From Rhodococcus sp. ARC_M6 (GTDB lineage: Bacteria > Actinomycetota > Actinomycetes > Mycobacteriales > Mycobacteriaceae), in the NCBI RefSeq assembly GCF_022810305.1, contig NZ_JALGQH010000028.1, forward strand, positions 1 to 64,000: DNA of 64,000 nt, read 5' to 3'. Both the position numbers and the translations under genes were made by a program. Numbering within the stretch: the first letter of the stretch is position 1; each line of letters begins with the position of its first letter. The notes beneath the pieces are model-generated. The model saw nothing but the letters and a program-made list of their open reading frames with translations. It searched no databases and was not told the DNA's origin. Shown here in pieces: positions 24,982 to 34,535 of this stretch.

Positions 24982-27900
24982 CTACTCGCCTTCGAGTTCG
25001 CCTTCCGTCTCCAAATACACCTGACGCAGTCCGTCGAGCGTCTTCTGCTCTGGGTGCTCCCACATCTTGCGCTCGGCGGCTTCGAGCAATCGCTCGGCGA
25101 TGCCGTGCAATGCCCACGGGTTGGATTGCGTCATGAATTTCTGGTTCTGCTCGTCCAGAACATATGTCTCGGCCAGCTTCTCGTACATCCAGTCCGCAAC
25201 AACGTTGGTGGTGGCGTCGTAGCCGAAGAGGTAATCGACGGTAGCCGCCATCTCGAAGGCGCCCTTGTATCCGTGGCGCCGCATGGCGTCGAGCCACCGC
25301 GGATTGACGACGCGCGCCCGGAAGACTCGTGCCGTTTCTTCCGAAAGTGTGCGTGTCCGAACCGACTCCGGCCGGGTGCTGTCACCGATATATGCCTCGG
25401 GAGACTTTCCGGTCAACGCGCGCACGGTGGCAACCATGCCGCCGTGGTACTGGAAGTAGTCGTCGGAGTCGGCGATATCGTGTTCACGGGTGTCAGTGTT
25501 CTTGGCCGCCACATTGATTCGACGGTAGGCGCTACGCATGTCGTCGGCAGCGGGGATGCCGTCGAGGCCGCGACCGTAGGCGAAGCCGCCCCAGTTGGTG
25601 TAAACCTCGGCGAGGTCGTCGTCGCCGCGCCACGTCTTCGAGTCGATCAACTGGAGCAAGCCGGCCCCGTACGTCCCGGGCTTGGAGCCGAAAATACGAG
25701 TGGTCGCGCGCCGGGCATCACCGTGTTCGGCAAGATCTGCCTGCGCGTGGGCTCGGACGTAGTTCTGCTCGTCCGTCTCGTCGAGTGCGGCAACCAACTG
25801 CACGGCGTCGTCGAGAAGTGCCAGAACGTGGGGGAACGCATCACGGAAGAAGCCTGAAATGCGGACAGTGACGTCGATACGAGGGCGGCCGAGTTCTTCG
25901 AGATCGATAACCTCGAGGCTGACGACGCGCCGACTGGCTTCGTCCCACACCGGACGGACACCGAGCAGTGCAAAGACCTCGGCGATGTCGTCGCCGGAGG
26001 TACGCATCGCGGCGGTCCCCCACACCGACAAGCCGACCGAGCGCGGGTACTCGCCGTGATCAGCCAGGTACCGTGCCGCGAGGGATTCGGCCATCGCCTG
26101 ACCGGTTTCCCACGCCAAGCGAGACGGCACTGCCTTGGGGTCGACCGAGTAGAAGTTGCGGCCTGTAGGCAACACATTGATCAGGCCGCGCAGCGGTGAA
26201 CCGCTGGGGCCGGCAGCGATGAAACCGCCGTTGAGCGCATGCAGAACCTGCTTGATCTCGTTGTCGGTCTGACGCAGACGCGGCACCACTTCGGTGGCCG
26301 CGAACTGCAAGATCTTCACAACCATCGGGTCATCGCTGAGTTCCTCGGCAGCAGAAGGATTCCACTCGGCTTCGGACATTGCGCGGACCAAAGCATGTGC
26401 CTGCGCTTCGATGTCGTCGACGCGATTGCGCGATTCGTCGCCGTCCTCGCTCAGGCCTAGCGCCTCACGCAGACCGGGAACTGTTTGTTCGCCGCCCCAC
26501 ATCTGGCGGGCACGCAGCATCGCGAGAACGAGTTCGATTTCAGCGTCGCCCTGCGGTGCGCGGCCGAGAATGTGCAGGCCGTCACGAATCTGGACGTCCT
26601 TGATCTCGCACAGCCAACCGTCGACGTGCAGGAGCATGTCGTCGAACACGTCTTCTTCGGGCCGCTCGGCAAGTCCGAGGTCATGGTCCATTTTGGCGGC
26701 ACGCATGAGCGTCCAGATCTGCTGGCGGATGGCCGGCAGTTTGGACGGGTCGAGAGCCGAGATGTTGGAGTGCTCGTCGAGAAGTTGCTCGAGTCGGGAG
26801 ATGTCGCCGTAGCTTTCGGCGCGCGCCATCGGCGGAATCAGGTGATCCACCAACGTTGCGTGCGCGCGACGCTTTGCCTGCGTTCCCTCCCCCGGGTCGT
26901 TGACCAGGAACGGATAGATCAGCGGCAGGTCGCCGAGCGCGGCGTCGGTCCCGCAACTGCTGGACATGCCGAGTGTCTTGCCGGGCAGCCATTCGAGGTT
27001 GCCGTGCTTACCGAGGTGGACGACAGCGTCGGCTCCGAATCCACCGGCCTCGGGTGCAGCGGCAATCCAGCGGTACGCGGCGAGATAGTGATGGCTCGGG
27101 GGCAGATCGGGATCGTGGTAGATCGCGACGGGCTTTTCACCGAATCCCCGGGGCGGCTGGACCATGAGCACGATGTTGTTGAATCGCAGTGCAGCGATGA
27201 CAATTTCACCCGCGGGGTCCTGCGAGCGATCAACATAGAGCTCACCGGGAGCCTCGCCCCAGTGCTCTTCGACTCCGCTGCGCAGTTCCTCCGGCAGGGT
27301 CGCGAACCATTCGCGGTACCGCGATGCCGAGATGCGGATCGGGTTGCCTTCGAGCTGCTCGGCGGTAAGCCAGTCGGGATCTTGACCGCCGGCGGCGATC
27401 AGAGCGTGGATGAGGGCGTCGCCATCCTTTGCCGCGAGACCCGGTACTGCATCGGGTCCGTCGACGGGTCCGAGATCGTAACCAGCGGAGCGCATTTCGG
27501 TCAGCAGATCGATGGCACTGGCCGGGGTGTCGAGGCCGACAGCGTTGCCGATGCGGGCATGCTTGGTCGGGTAGGCCGAGAGCATCAATGCGATACGACG
27601 CTCAGTTGTCGGGATGTGACGCAACTTGCCGTGGCGTACCGCGATGCCGGCGACGCGGGCAGCGCGCTCCAGGTCCGGTGCGTACGTGGAGAGTCCGTCG
27701 GCGTCAATTTCCTTGAAGGAGAACGGCACCGTGATGATGCGGCCGTCGAATTCGGGAACGGCGACCTGCGTCGCGACGTCGAGCGGGGTCAGCCCGTCGC
27801 TGTTCTCTTCCCAGGTTGCGCGGCTACTGGTCAGGCAGAGTCCCTGCAGAATCGGGACATCCAACGCCGCGAGAGCAGCGACGTCCCAGGCTTCGTCGTC

Positions 27901-28632
27901 TCCACCGGCTGATGCTGTTGCCGGCTTGGTTCCGCCGGCTGCCAGAACCGTCACGACCATGGCGTCGGCGCGTCGAAGCGTGGTGAGAAGCTCGGCTTCC
28001 GCCGTGCGCAGCGATGCGCAATAGATCGGGAGGGCAGTTCCACCGGCGTCAGCGATTGCATCACATAATGCCTGGATGTAGCGAGTATTTCCGGCCAGGT
28101 GCTGTGCGCGATAGTAGAGAACCGCGATGACGGGGCCGCTGTTTTCGGCAATTTCAGGGGCAAAATCGGCGATGCCCCACGCGGGAAGCCGAGCCGGCGG
28201 ATCGAAGCCGTGACCGGTGAGCAGGACTGTGTCCGAGAGGAAATGATGCAGGTTCGCCAGGTTGTGCGCGCCACCCTCGGCCAGGTAGTTGTGCGCTTCT
28301 GCAGCGACACCTGCGGAGACGGTCGAGCACTCCATGAGATCGGCATCGGGCGCGTGCTCGCCGCCCAGAACGACCACGGGCAGACCACTCGCCAGGACCA
28401 TGTCCAGGCCGTCCTCCCAGCTCCGACGGCTGCCGAGGATGCGAACGACAACGAGGTCGACGCCTTCGAGCAGTGGCGGCAGGTCTTCCGAGACCAGGAG
28501 TCTGGACGGGTTGGCCCAGCGGTAGGAGACGTCGCCGCCGCGCCACGCGTTCGGCGATACGTCTCGGCCGACATCTTGGCCGGCGCGTGCGCTCAGCAAA
28601 TCGGTGTCGGACGTCGAAAGCAGAAGAATCAC
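24982..28632 (-). CDS. cobN: Cobaltochelatase subunit CobN
   Basis: The large subunit of the aerobic CobNST chelatase, which inserts Co2+ into hydrogenobyrinic acid a,c-diamide. At 1216 aa it has the usual length; conserved segments include VVHLGKHGNLEWLPGKTLG, IYPFLVNDPGEGTQAKRRAHA and the C-terminal YWDY-like region GYKGAFEMAATVDYLFGYDA. The GTG at 28632 is chosen: AGGAAGG sits 8 bases upstream, while the longer reading at 28680 runs through the leader. A cobalamin riboswitch precedes it, so expression should fall when coenzyme B12 is abundant. cobS and cobT are not in the window. Confidence 0.93.
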   Translation of the reverse strand: MILLLSTSDTDLLSARAGQDVGRDVSPNAWRGGDVSYRWANPSRLLVSEDLPPLLEGVDLVVVRILGSRRSWEDGLDMVLASGLPVVVLGGEHAPDADLMECSTVSAGVAAEAHNYLAEGGAHNLANLHHFLSDTVLLTGHGFDPPARLPAWGIADFAPEIAENSGPVIAVLYYRAQHLAGNTRYIQALCDAIADAGGTALPIYCASLRTAEAELLTTLRRADAMVVTVLAAGGTKPATASAGGDDEAWDVAALAALDVPILQGLCLTSSRATWEENSDGLTPLDVATQVAVPEFDGRIITVPFSFKEIDADGLSTYAPDLERAARVAGIAVRHGKLRHIPTTERRIALMLSAYPTKHARIGNAVGLDTPASAIDLLTEMRSAGYDLGPVDGPDAVPGLAAKDGDALIHALIAAGGQDPDWLTAEQLEGNPIRISASRYREWFATLPEELRSGVEEHWGEAPGELYVDRSQDPAGEIVIAALRFNNIVLMVQPPRGFGEKPVAIYHDPDLPPSHHYLAAYRWIAAAPEAGGFGADAVVHLGKHGNLEWLPGKTLGMSSSCGTDAALGDLPLIYPFLVNDPGEGTQAKRRAHATLVDHLIPPMARAESYGDISRLEQLLDEHSNISALDPSKLPAIRQQIWTLMRAAKMDHDLGLAERPEEDVFDDMLLHVDGWLCEIKDVQIRDGLHILGRAPQGDAEIELVLAMLRARQMWGGEQTVPGLREALGLSEDGDESRNRVDDIEAQAHALVRAMSEAEWNPSAAEELSDDPMVVKILQFAATEVVPRLRQTDNEIKQVLHALNGGFIAAGPSGSPLRGLINVLPTGRNFYSVDPKAVPSRLAWETGQAMAESLAARYLADHGEYPRSVGLSVWGTAAMRTSGDDIAEVFALLGVRPVWDEASRRVVSLEVIDLEELGRPRIDVTVRISGFFRDAFPHVLALLDDAVQLVAALDETDEQNYVRAHAQADLAEHGDARRATTRIFGSKPGTYGAGLLQLIDSKTWRGDDDLAEVYTNWGGFAYGRGLDGIPAADDMRSAYRRINVAAKNTDTREHDIADSDDYFQYHGGMVATVRALTGKSPEAYIGDSTRPESVRTRTLSEETARVFRARVVNPRWLDAMRRHGYKGAFEMAATVDYLFGYDATTNVVADWMYEKLAETYVLDEQNQKFMTQSNPWALHGIAERLLEAAERKMWEHPEQKTLDGLRQVYLETEGELEGE

Positions 28633-28685
28633 GGGTGAAACCTTCCTGGGGTTTCGCGCCCCGTGGCCAAGATCGGTCATCGACG

Positions 28686-28786
28686 GCAGTTGAGGGTCTG
28701 ACTCGTGTTTACAAACGGAAACAATCCGCTCGATTCACTCACAGTGGCGCGACCGCACCGGTTTCTCACCGGTTTCCTCAACTACT
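28686..28786 (-). promoter_or_regulatory. Cobalamin riboswitch upstream of cobN
   Basis: Read on the minus strand, the leader contains GGAAACCGGTGAGAAACCGG, GCGGTCGCGCCACTG (the B12 box, 28742-28750 on the plus strand), and GAGTCAGACCC. These are the hallmark blocks of the RF00174 class in the correct order. The closing stem P1 pairs AGTTGAGG (28776-28783 region) with CCTCAACT (28688-28695 region) perfectly. It ends about 50 bases before the GTG, leaving space for RBS sequestration. Confidence 0.92.
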
Positions 28787-28851
28787 GTCACGTATGCCGG
28801 ATGATGCTACCGGTCAGGAGTCCGCGTACCTGACGGCCGTACCCTGGAACC

Positions 28852-29994
28852 ATGCCGAAGGACCGTTCACAACCAGATGCGTGCCCCGGTGCACTGCAGG
28901 TTCACCAAGCCGCCGACGGCGCATTGGCCCGCGTGCGCCTACCCGGCGGAGTGCTGACACCGCCACAGTTGCAGACCCTCGCCGACGCCGCCCGCACGTT
29001 GGGCAACGGGCAGCTGGAACTCACGTCACGTGGAAACATCCAGCTGCGAGCGGTCAAGGACCCCAACGCTTTTGCCGAGCAGATCGCGTCGGCCGGGCTG
29101 CTGCCGTCGGCGACGCACGAGCGCGTCCGCAACATTCTGGCCTCCCCACTCTCGGGTCGAATCGGCGGCGTCGCCGATATCCGGGGCCTGGTCACGCAAC
29201 TCGATTCTGCGGTTCAATCCGATCACGCTTTGGCTGATCTACCTGGCCGAACCCTGTTCACGCTCGACGACGGCCGCGGCGATATCAGCGGCTTGCACGG
29301 CGATTTCGGTCTCCACGCGCACAGCGAAACCGAGCACTCGTTGGTTCTCGCCGGCCATCGCACCAGCCACCGCGTCCACGAGGACGACGCCATCTCGCTC
29401 CTACTCGACGCAGCCCACGCCTTCCTCGCAGTTCGAGACAAGCACTGGCGTCTCGCCGAGGTACCCGACGGAGTCGCCCGAACCATCGACCACCTGGGCC
29501 TCGGCGCCGAATTCGCCGGTGCAATCGACCTTTCTCCCGACGCCGGTCCGGCGATCGGGTGGCTCGAACAGCGAGACGGAACTGTGGCTTTGGGCGGCGG
29601 ACTCCAGTTCGGACTCCTCGACGCACGGCTCGCGGAATTCCTCGCCGCCATCGAAAGACCTGTGGTCGTGACCCCGTGGCGCTCGGTTCTGATCTTCGAC
29701 CTCGACGAAGGCGCAGCCGAGCAGGTAGTGCGCGTGCTCGCTCCGATGGGCTTGATCTTCGACGAGAACTCACCGTGGCTCGACGTCACAGCCTGCACCG
29801 GAAGCCCCGGATGCGAAAAGTCGCTCGCCGACGTTCGATCCGACGCAATCACCGCCGTCGAGCAGGAGAAACTGCCGATCGAAGGCCGTCAACACTGGGC
29901 CGGCTGTGACCGTTCGTGCGGACGCCCCCGCGGGGACGTAGCCGATGTGATCGCCACCGAAAACGGTTACCGGGTGAATCCGACAGTTCGGTGA
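28852..29994 (+). CDS. cobG: Precorrin-3B synthase CobG
   Basis: An Fe-S enzyme that uses O2 to contract the ring, turning precorrin-3A to precorrin-3B in the aerobic route. The 380 residues have the sulfite/nitrite reductase ferredoxin-like half ([18 protein letters not shown], about 52) and the 4Fe-4S cysteines in [11 protein letters not shown] (about 317) and WAGCDRSCG (about 350). It is divergent from cobN; the riboswitch serves cobN only. No clear Shine-Dalgarno precedes the ATG. First gene of cobG-cobH-cobIJ, 19 bp before cobH. Confidence 0.9.
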   Translation: MPKDRSQPDACPGALQVHQAADGALARVRLPGGVLTPPQLQTLADAARTLGNGQLELTSRGNIQLRAVKDPNAFAEQIASAGLLPSATHERVRNILASPLSGRIGGVADIRGLVTQLDSAVQSDHALADLPGRTLFTLDDGRGDISGLHGDFGLHAHSETEHSLVLAGHRTSHRVHEDDAISLLLDAAHAFLAVRDKHWRLAEVPDGVARTIDHLGLGAEFAGAIDLSPDAGPAIGWLEQRDGTVALGGGLQFGLLDARLAEFLAAIERPVVVTPWRSVLIFDLDEGAAEQVVRVLAPMGLIFDENSPWLDVTACTGSPGCEKSLADVRSDAITAVEQEKLPIEGRQHWAGCDRSCGRPRGDVADVIATENGYRVNPTVR

Positions 29995-30013
29995 TGCCTC
30001 TATCGTGTGCCAC

Positions 30014-30640
30014 ATGATCGAGTACATCCGTGACGGTGCGGAAATTTATCGCCAGTCCTTTGCCACCATTCGGGCCGAATCCGACCTGAGCCGTTTCCCG
30101 GCGGATGTCTCGCAAGCTGTCGTGCGCATGATTCATGCCAGCGGACAGGTCGATCTGGTTGACGACATCGCGTTCACGCCGGGCGTCATCACTGCTGCCC
30201 GGACCGCACTGCGAAATGGTGCGCCGATCTTCTGCGACGCGAACATGGTCGCCGCCGGAATCACCCGTAAACGCCTCCCCGCGGACAACGAAGTAATCTG
30301 CACCCTTCGAGATCCGCGAGTTTCCGTACTGGCAGCCAACATCGACAACACCCGCTCCGCCGCCGCGCTGGAACTGTGGGGATCCAAGCTCGAAGGTGCC
30401 GTCGTGGCAATCGGCAATGCACCGACAGCACTGTTCCATCTTCTGAATCTGATCGAAGCGGGCGGGCCTCGGCCGGCTGCTATCGTCGGCGGGCCCGTGG
30501 GATTCATCGGCTCAGCCGAATCGAAGGAAGCACTGATCGAACATCCCAGCGGCATAGAACATTTGGTACTCCGAGGCCGACGCGGTGGCAGCGCCATCAC
30601 TGCGGCCGTCGTCAATGCGATTGCGAGCGAAGTAGAATGA
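30014..30640 (+). CDS. cobH: Precorrin-8X methylmutase CobH
   Basis: Moves the C-11 methyl group to C-12 to yield hydrogenobyrinic acid. The 208 residues from ATG 30014 show [19 protein letters not shown], the catalytic His in [13 protein letters not shown] (about 40) and [12 protein letters not shown] with [17 protein letters not shown]. The ATG at 30005 is nine bases upstream and less likely. The stop overlaps the cobIJ start by four bases. Confidence 0.92.
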   Translation: MIEYIRDGAEIYRQSFATIRAESDLSRFPADVSQAVVRMIHASGQVDLVDDIAFTPGVITAARTALRNGAPIFCDANMVAAGITRKRLPADNEVICTLRDPRVSVLAANIDNTRSAAALELWGSKLEGAVVAIGNAPTALFHLLNLIEAGGPRPAAIVGGPVGFIGSAESKEALIEHPSGIEHLVLRGRRGGSAITAAVVNAIASEVE

Positions 30641-32121
30641 GCGAAGGCAAGTTGTGGGGTGTCGGCATCGGACCCGGCGATCCCGAGCTGGTGACCGTCA
30701 AGGCTGCCCGCGTTATCGGTGAGGCCGACGTTATCGCCTTCCACTCGGCGCGGCACGGCAAGAGCATTTCCCGCGCGGTGGCCGCTCCGTACATGCGCGA
30801 AGGCCAGATCGAGGAACACCTCGTTTACCCCGTTACCACCGAAACCATCGATCATCCCGGTGGATACCAGGGTGCAATGGACGAATTCTACGAGGCCGCC
30901 GCCGAAAGGTTGGCCGTACATCTGGCTGCCGGACGCACCGTCGCGCTACTCGCTGCCGGCGATCCCCTGTTCTACAGCTCCTACATGCACATGCACAAAC
31001 GCCTCGCTGATCGTTTCGAGGCGGAGGTCATTCCCGGTGTCACGTCGGTGAGCGCCGCGTCGGCTGCTCTCGGAAAGCCGCTGGTCGAGGGCGATGAAAT
31101 CCTCACCATCCTTCCCGGAACCCTCCCGCAGGCAGAGCTGACCAGGCGACTCAAGGAGACCGACTCGGCCGCGATCCTCAAACTGGGCCGCACATTCCCG
31201 CCGGTCCTGAGATCGCTCGAAGACTCCGGCCGACTCGCCGAAGCCCACTACGTCGAGCGGGCCAGTACGACACGTCAACGCGTCGAAGCTGCGGGCGATG
31301 TCGACCCCGGAGGTGTGCCGTACTTCTCGATCGCGATCGTGCCGAGTCCGTCGAACAACCCTGTTCGACAGGAGAACTCGCGCGGCGAGGTTGTCGTGGT
31401 CGGCCTCGGCCCCGGCGACACCGCCTGGACCACCCCCGAAGTGGCCCACGAACTCTCACTGGCCACCGATCTCGTCGGCTACGGACCGTACGTCGACCGC
31501 GTCCCGACACGGCCCGGGCAGCGTCGCCACTCCAGCGACAATCGCGTCGAAGCGGAACGCGCAGCCATGGCCCTCGACCTCGCCAAGAACGGCGCCCGTG
31601 TCGCTGTGGTCTCGTCCGGTGACCCTGGCGTATTCGCTATGGCTGCAGCAGTTCTCGAAGTTGCCGCCGAAGACCAGTGGTGCAATGTTCCCGTCCGGAT
31701 TCTTCCGGGAATGACGGCAGCCAATGCCGTGGCCAGTCGCGTCGGCGCTCCCTTGGGACACGACTACGCCGTGCTCTCACTCTCTGATCGCCTGAAGCCG
31801 TGGGACGTCGTGGCGCGTCGTATTTCTGCTGTCGCTGCCGCTGACATGGCGTTTGCCGTCTACAACCCAGCGTCGAAGTCGCGTACGTGGCAGGTCCAGG
31901 CAATGAAGGACCTGGTCCTCGATCACCGCTCCCTCGAAACACCCGTGATCATCGGCCGCGATGTAGCCGGCGCCGAGGAGTCGGTTCGGATTGTCACACT
32001 CGGGGAATTAGAACCGTCGGAAATCGATATGCGGACATTGTTGATAGTCGGCTCCTCGATGACAAAGGTCGTCGACACCGGATCCGGACGGCAAGTGTTC
32101 ACGCCGCGCCGTTATCCCTAA
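30637..32121 (+). CDS. cobIJ: Fused precorrin-2 C20-/precorrin-3B C17-methyltransferase CobI-CobJ
   Basis: Two SAM-dependent tetrapyrrole methylases in one 494-aa chain. CobI domain at 1-240 ([53 protein letters not shown]), which methylates C-20. CobJ domain at about 250-494 ([50 protein letters not shown]), which methylates C-17. Rv2066 has the same fusion. ATG 30637 overlaps the cobH stop, so the genes are coupled. Confidence 0.93.
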   Translation: MSEGKLWGVGIGPGDPELVTVKAARVIGEADVIAFHSARHGKSISRAVAAPYMREGQIEEHLVYPVTTETIDHPGGYQGAMDEFYEAAAERLAVHLAAGRTVALLAAGDPLFYSSYMHMHKRLADRFEAEVIPGVTSVSAASAALGKPLVEGDEILTILPGTLPQAELTRRLKETDSAAILKLGRTFPPVLRSLEDSGRLAEAHYVERASTTRQRVEAAGDVDPGGVPYFSIAIVPSPSNNPVRQENSRGEVVVVGLGPGDTAWTTPEVAHELSLATDLVGYGPYVDRVPTRPGQRRHSSDNRVEAERAAMALDLAKNGARVAVVSSGDPGVFAMAAAVLEVAAEDQWCNVPVRILPGMTAANAVASRVGAPLGHDYAVLSLSDRLKPWDVVARRISAVAAADMAFAVYNPASKSRTWQVQAMKDLVLDHRSLETPVIIGRDVAGAEESVRIVTLGELEPSEIDMRTLLIVGSSMTKVVDTGSGRQVFTPRRYP

Positions 32122-32122
32122 C

Positions 32123-32171
32123 TGATCGTGAAGGATTTCACTCGCTCAGAGAGTGAAATCCTTCACGATCA
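32123..32171. terminator. 21-bp perfect inverted repeat between convergent genes
   Basis: Arms at 32123-32143 and 32151-32171 match perfectly over 21 bases with a 7-base loop (gctcaga). The arm core GTGAAGGATTTCAC is itself nearly self-complementary. No T-run follows on either strand, so intrinsic termination is uncertain, but placement just after cobIJ and over the end of the DUF1990 gene suits a bidirectional transcript end. The DUF1990 stop codon (32146-32148) lies in the loop. Confidence 0.7.
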
Positions 32172-32649
32172 CAGCGCGTATATAGCGCCGCGTCACCCAC
32201 TTCTGCACCAATCGACCAATTGGGGCACCGAGCCGTACCCACCAGGTCCCAGGTTTGGAGAATGCGGTGATTTCGAGGCGAACCTGTTTGCTGACCTCGT
32301 CGAATATGACGATGAACGACTCTTCCCCACATTCCTGGTGGCCGCGACGCGTTCCGTACGCAAATCCCCGACGGTCGGGCTCGTCCACGACGTAGACAAC
32401 ACGTACCGGAATCGACACCGGGCCGAATCCGAACGTAGCGTCCTGCCCGGCCACCGCCGTCTGCGCTGCCGACCGCACCCGCAATCCTGCCCCGCGGTGC
32501 ATCCCCCAGGTCATGACAGTATCCGCGGCAGTCGAGAAATCTGCGCGGCCCGACCCAACTATCGCGCTCTCGCGAACGTGGTGATAGCCGGCCGGCAGTT
32601 CACCGCTGGTAGAACCCACTTCGGGATAGGTCAACGGCTCTTCGGTCAT
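32146..32649 (-). CDS. DUF1990 family protein
   Basis: The 167-aa protein opens with LTYPEVGST and contains YHHVRESAIVGSGRADFSTAADTVMTWGMHRGAGLRV, typical of DUF1990 proteins, and ends with LEITAFSKPGTWWVRLGAPIGRLVQKWVTRRY. Function is unknown; no active site is known. The last residues (VKDFTL) are encoded by the hairpin described above. Its start lies 18 bp after the TetR gene stop on the same strand, so the two may be co-transcribed. Confidence 0.85.
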   Translation of the reverse strand: MTEEPLTYPEVGSTSGELPAGYHHVRESAIVGSGRADFSTAADTVMTWGMHRGAGLRVRSAAQTAVAGQDATFGFGPVSIPVRVVYVVDEPDRRGFAYGTRRGHQECGEESFIVIFDEVSKQVRLEITAFSKPGTWWVRLGAPIGRLVQKWVTRRYIRAVIVKDFTL

Positions 32650-32667
32650 CTGGGCAGTCTGACACGG

Positions 32668-33309
32668 CTATGCCGCCACAGGTACCCAACGACTCTTGAC
32701 CAACGTGTCGACATCCCCGGAGAGTGCATCGGACACTATTCCGGGCAAAATCAATTTCCACATCTCGTCGACACGTTCCGTGAGGTCCGCACGCCGAGCA
32801 ATGACATTGGATACCAGTTGAACTCCGGTAAAGGCCGCCGGAATGAAACGTCCCAGCGCACCGATGTCTACTGAACCCTTGATCTGACCTGCGTCCTTAG
32901 CTCGCTGTGCCAGATCGGTACTCGCCGCGATCCAATCCGCATACGGCTCAACCGGGCCTTCGAACGTGCTCAGTTCCAACGTCAATCGAATACCTGCCCG
33001 GACAATTGGCTCCTCGACTATCTGTCGAGCCATCTCGTGCGTGAGCATCACCAATTGTTCGAGCGGAGACGAAGAGGTAGCCGAAATCGCCTGAACAGAT
33101 TCGATCGACATCCGATGCTGCTCAGCGATGACATACTGCGCCAATTCGTCTTTCGACGCGAAGTGGAAGTACAACGCACCCTTCGTGGTACCGGCACCCG
33201 CGACGATGTCGCTCATACTTGTGCTGCCGTAACCAGTCTTCTCGAATTGTGCTGCCGCACCGGCGACAATCTGCTGCCGAGTCAACTCGGCGCGTGCTTG
33301 CTTGACCAC
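32668..33309 (-). CDS. TetR-family regulator, gamma-butyrolactone-receptor-like
   Basis: From GTG 33309 (aaagggg six bases upstream) the product has 213 aa: an N-terminal TetR helix-turn-helix (VKQARAELTRQQIVAGAAAQF, then TSMSDIVAGAGTTKGALYFHFASKDELAQYV) and a C-terminal domain resembling ScbR/ArpA-type receptors (QLVMLTHEMARQIVEEPIVRAGIRLTLE). Those receptors bind signalling butyrolactones and often repress their own gene. Two palindromes lie upstream. The ligand is not shown by sequence. Confidence 0.75.
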   Translation of the reverse strand: MVKQARAELTRQQIVAGAAAQFEKTGYGSTSMSDIVAGAGTTKGALYFHFASKDELAQYVIAEQHRMSIESVQAISATSSSPLEQLVMLTHEMARQIVEEPIVRAGIRLTLELSTFEGPVEPYADWIAASTDLAQRAKDAGQIKGSVDIGALGRFIPAAFTGVQLVSNVIARRADLTERVDEMWKLILPGIVSDALSGDVDTLVKSRWVPVAA

Positions 33310-33344
33310 TGAAACCCCTTTCACATTCTCGAGGCCCCACCCCC

Positions 33345-33363
33345 GCAAACCCTTTCGGTTTGC
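33345..33363. promoter_or_regulatory. Candidate TetR operator palindrome
   Basis: GCAAACC-N5-GGTTTGC (perfect 7-bp arms) lies 36-54 bp upstream of the chosen TetR start, and a second perfect 10-bp palindrome (CTACCGGTAG) is at 33422-33431. Both fit an autoregulatory operator in position and size; binding is inferred only. Confidence 0.4.
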
Positions 33364-33466
33364 ACCTACTTTCCGGCTATACCCAGAATATTCACAATTC
33401 CCCCAACTTATCAGCGTTGGACTACCGGTAGATATTTCGTAAACCGATAATCCGCTGGTGAGAGCC

Positions 33467-34444
33467 TCATAACAGTGGAGAATCAATTCTCCCTGATGCG
33501 CTTTCGTCGACCCGCGCGCGATCGACCAGCTCTCCGACCAGCACCGTCAGTTCCATCATCTGGTTGGAAATTTCGTCTCGCAGAATACCTACCTCCATTT
33601 CCGATACAGCGCCTGACGCCGAATCCATCGACATCAACAATTCGATGTTGGTCCGCAGGGCAGTCAACGGAGCCAACAAGTCCTGACCAGCTTCGGTAAT
33701 CAACCCGCGTTGACGAGTCCGGGATTCCGACAACGTTCCGAGCATTCGATTGAAACTCACAGTCAGTGACGCCAACTCGTCGTCCCCGGTGACGGGTATC
33801 GGTGTCAGATCATCGGTAGCCGCGACGCGCTGTGTTGCCGCGGTCAATCGAGAAATCGGCCGCAAACCGGTGCGCGCCACAGCATCTCCCGCGGCGTAGG
33901 CGAGGGCAATACCCGCCGCACCCAACGCAGCCAACACAACCGCGAGCCGTTTCAACACCGAACGCGTCGGACCCAAGGACTGCGCCACGATCAACGTCTG
34001 ACCTGCGACCGACGGACTGACGAGGACCCGATAGGCGTCCAGCGTCGCAATCGTGGGACCCGACGCGCGGTGTGCAATGGATTTGATTGCGTCACTGCTG
34101 GTACTGAACGGAGGCAGGCCGGGAGTGGCGGTCACCAACGCCCCGTCCGTTGTTACCAATCCGACAGCCTGAATCACTGCGGTGTCGGCTCCCGCGGTCA
34201 ACCCCAAAACCGGTGTGACCCCGCCGAAGTTGACGGTATCGACGATTGCCTCAGCCGTCCGTTCCAATTGACGATCGACATTGCCTTGCAGATACGCGTT
34301 GAACACGACGTACACGGAAGCCGCCGAAGCGATCACAGCGATCGCAACCAAGCCTGCCGTGAGAAGTTTCACTCGGGCATGGAGCGTTCGGACATGGATC
34401 GCCGAATGCTGGCGACGGCCGAGAGCGGGAACGGACACCCTCAT
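33467..34444 (-). CDS. MprB-like sensor protein lacking kinase catalytic parts
   Basis: The 325 residues (ATG 34444) show an N-terminal membrane segment (LLTAGLVAIAVIASAASVYVVF, about 26-47), an extracellular domain to about 155, a second membrane segment, a HAMP domain (LRPISRLTAATQRVAATDDL) and a HisKA-like helix. In that helix the consensus H-E-L-R-T-P-L-T reads Q-D-L-L-A-P-L-T, so the phospho-acceptor His is Gln (codon CAG at 33683-33685). The chain ends after ELVDRARVDES, without an N/G1/F/G2 ATPase domain. No response regulator is adjacent. It may be a vestige or a signalling adaptor. Confidence 0.78.
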   Translation of the reverse strand: MRVSVPALGRRQHSAIHVRTLHARVKLLTAGLVAIAVIASAASVYVVFNAYLQGNVDRQLERTAEAIVDTVNFGGVTPVLGLTAGADTAVIQAVGLVTTDGALVTATPGLPPFSTSSDAIKSIAHRASGPTIATLDAYRVLVSPSVAGQTLIVAQSLGPTRSVLKRLAVVLAALGAAGIALAYAAGDAVARTGLRPISRLTAATQRVAATDDLTPIPVTGDDELASLTVSFNRMLGTLSESRTRQRGLITEAGQDLLAPLTALRTNIELLMSMDSASGAVSEMEVGILRDEISNQMMELTVLVGELVDRARVDESASGRIDSPLL

Positions 34445-34535
34445 GTCCGACCTCGGTGTTTGTTGCCCGTTCCCCACATGTTTCCAGTATGTGCCGCGAA
34501 CCTTAGACGAACCTGAAACCGACCAGATGGTGTTG

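Noticed and set aside
26485-27912. Long plus-strand frame of 475 codons opposite cobN
   Set aside because: It lies wholly antisense to conserved cobN codons, has no family resemblance and is a high-GC mirror frame.
28813-28834. GTCAGG/CCTGAC hairpin before cobG as attenuator
   Set aside because: Only six base pairs and no T-run or second structure; not enough to claim regulation.
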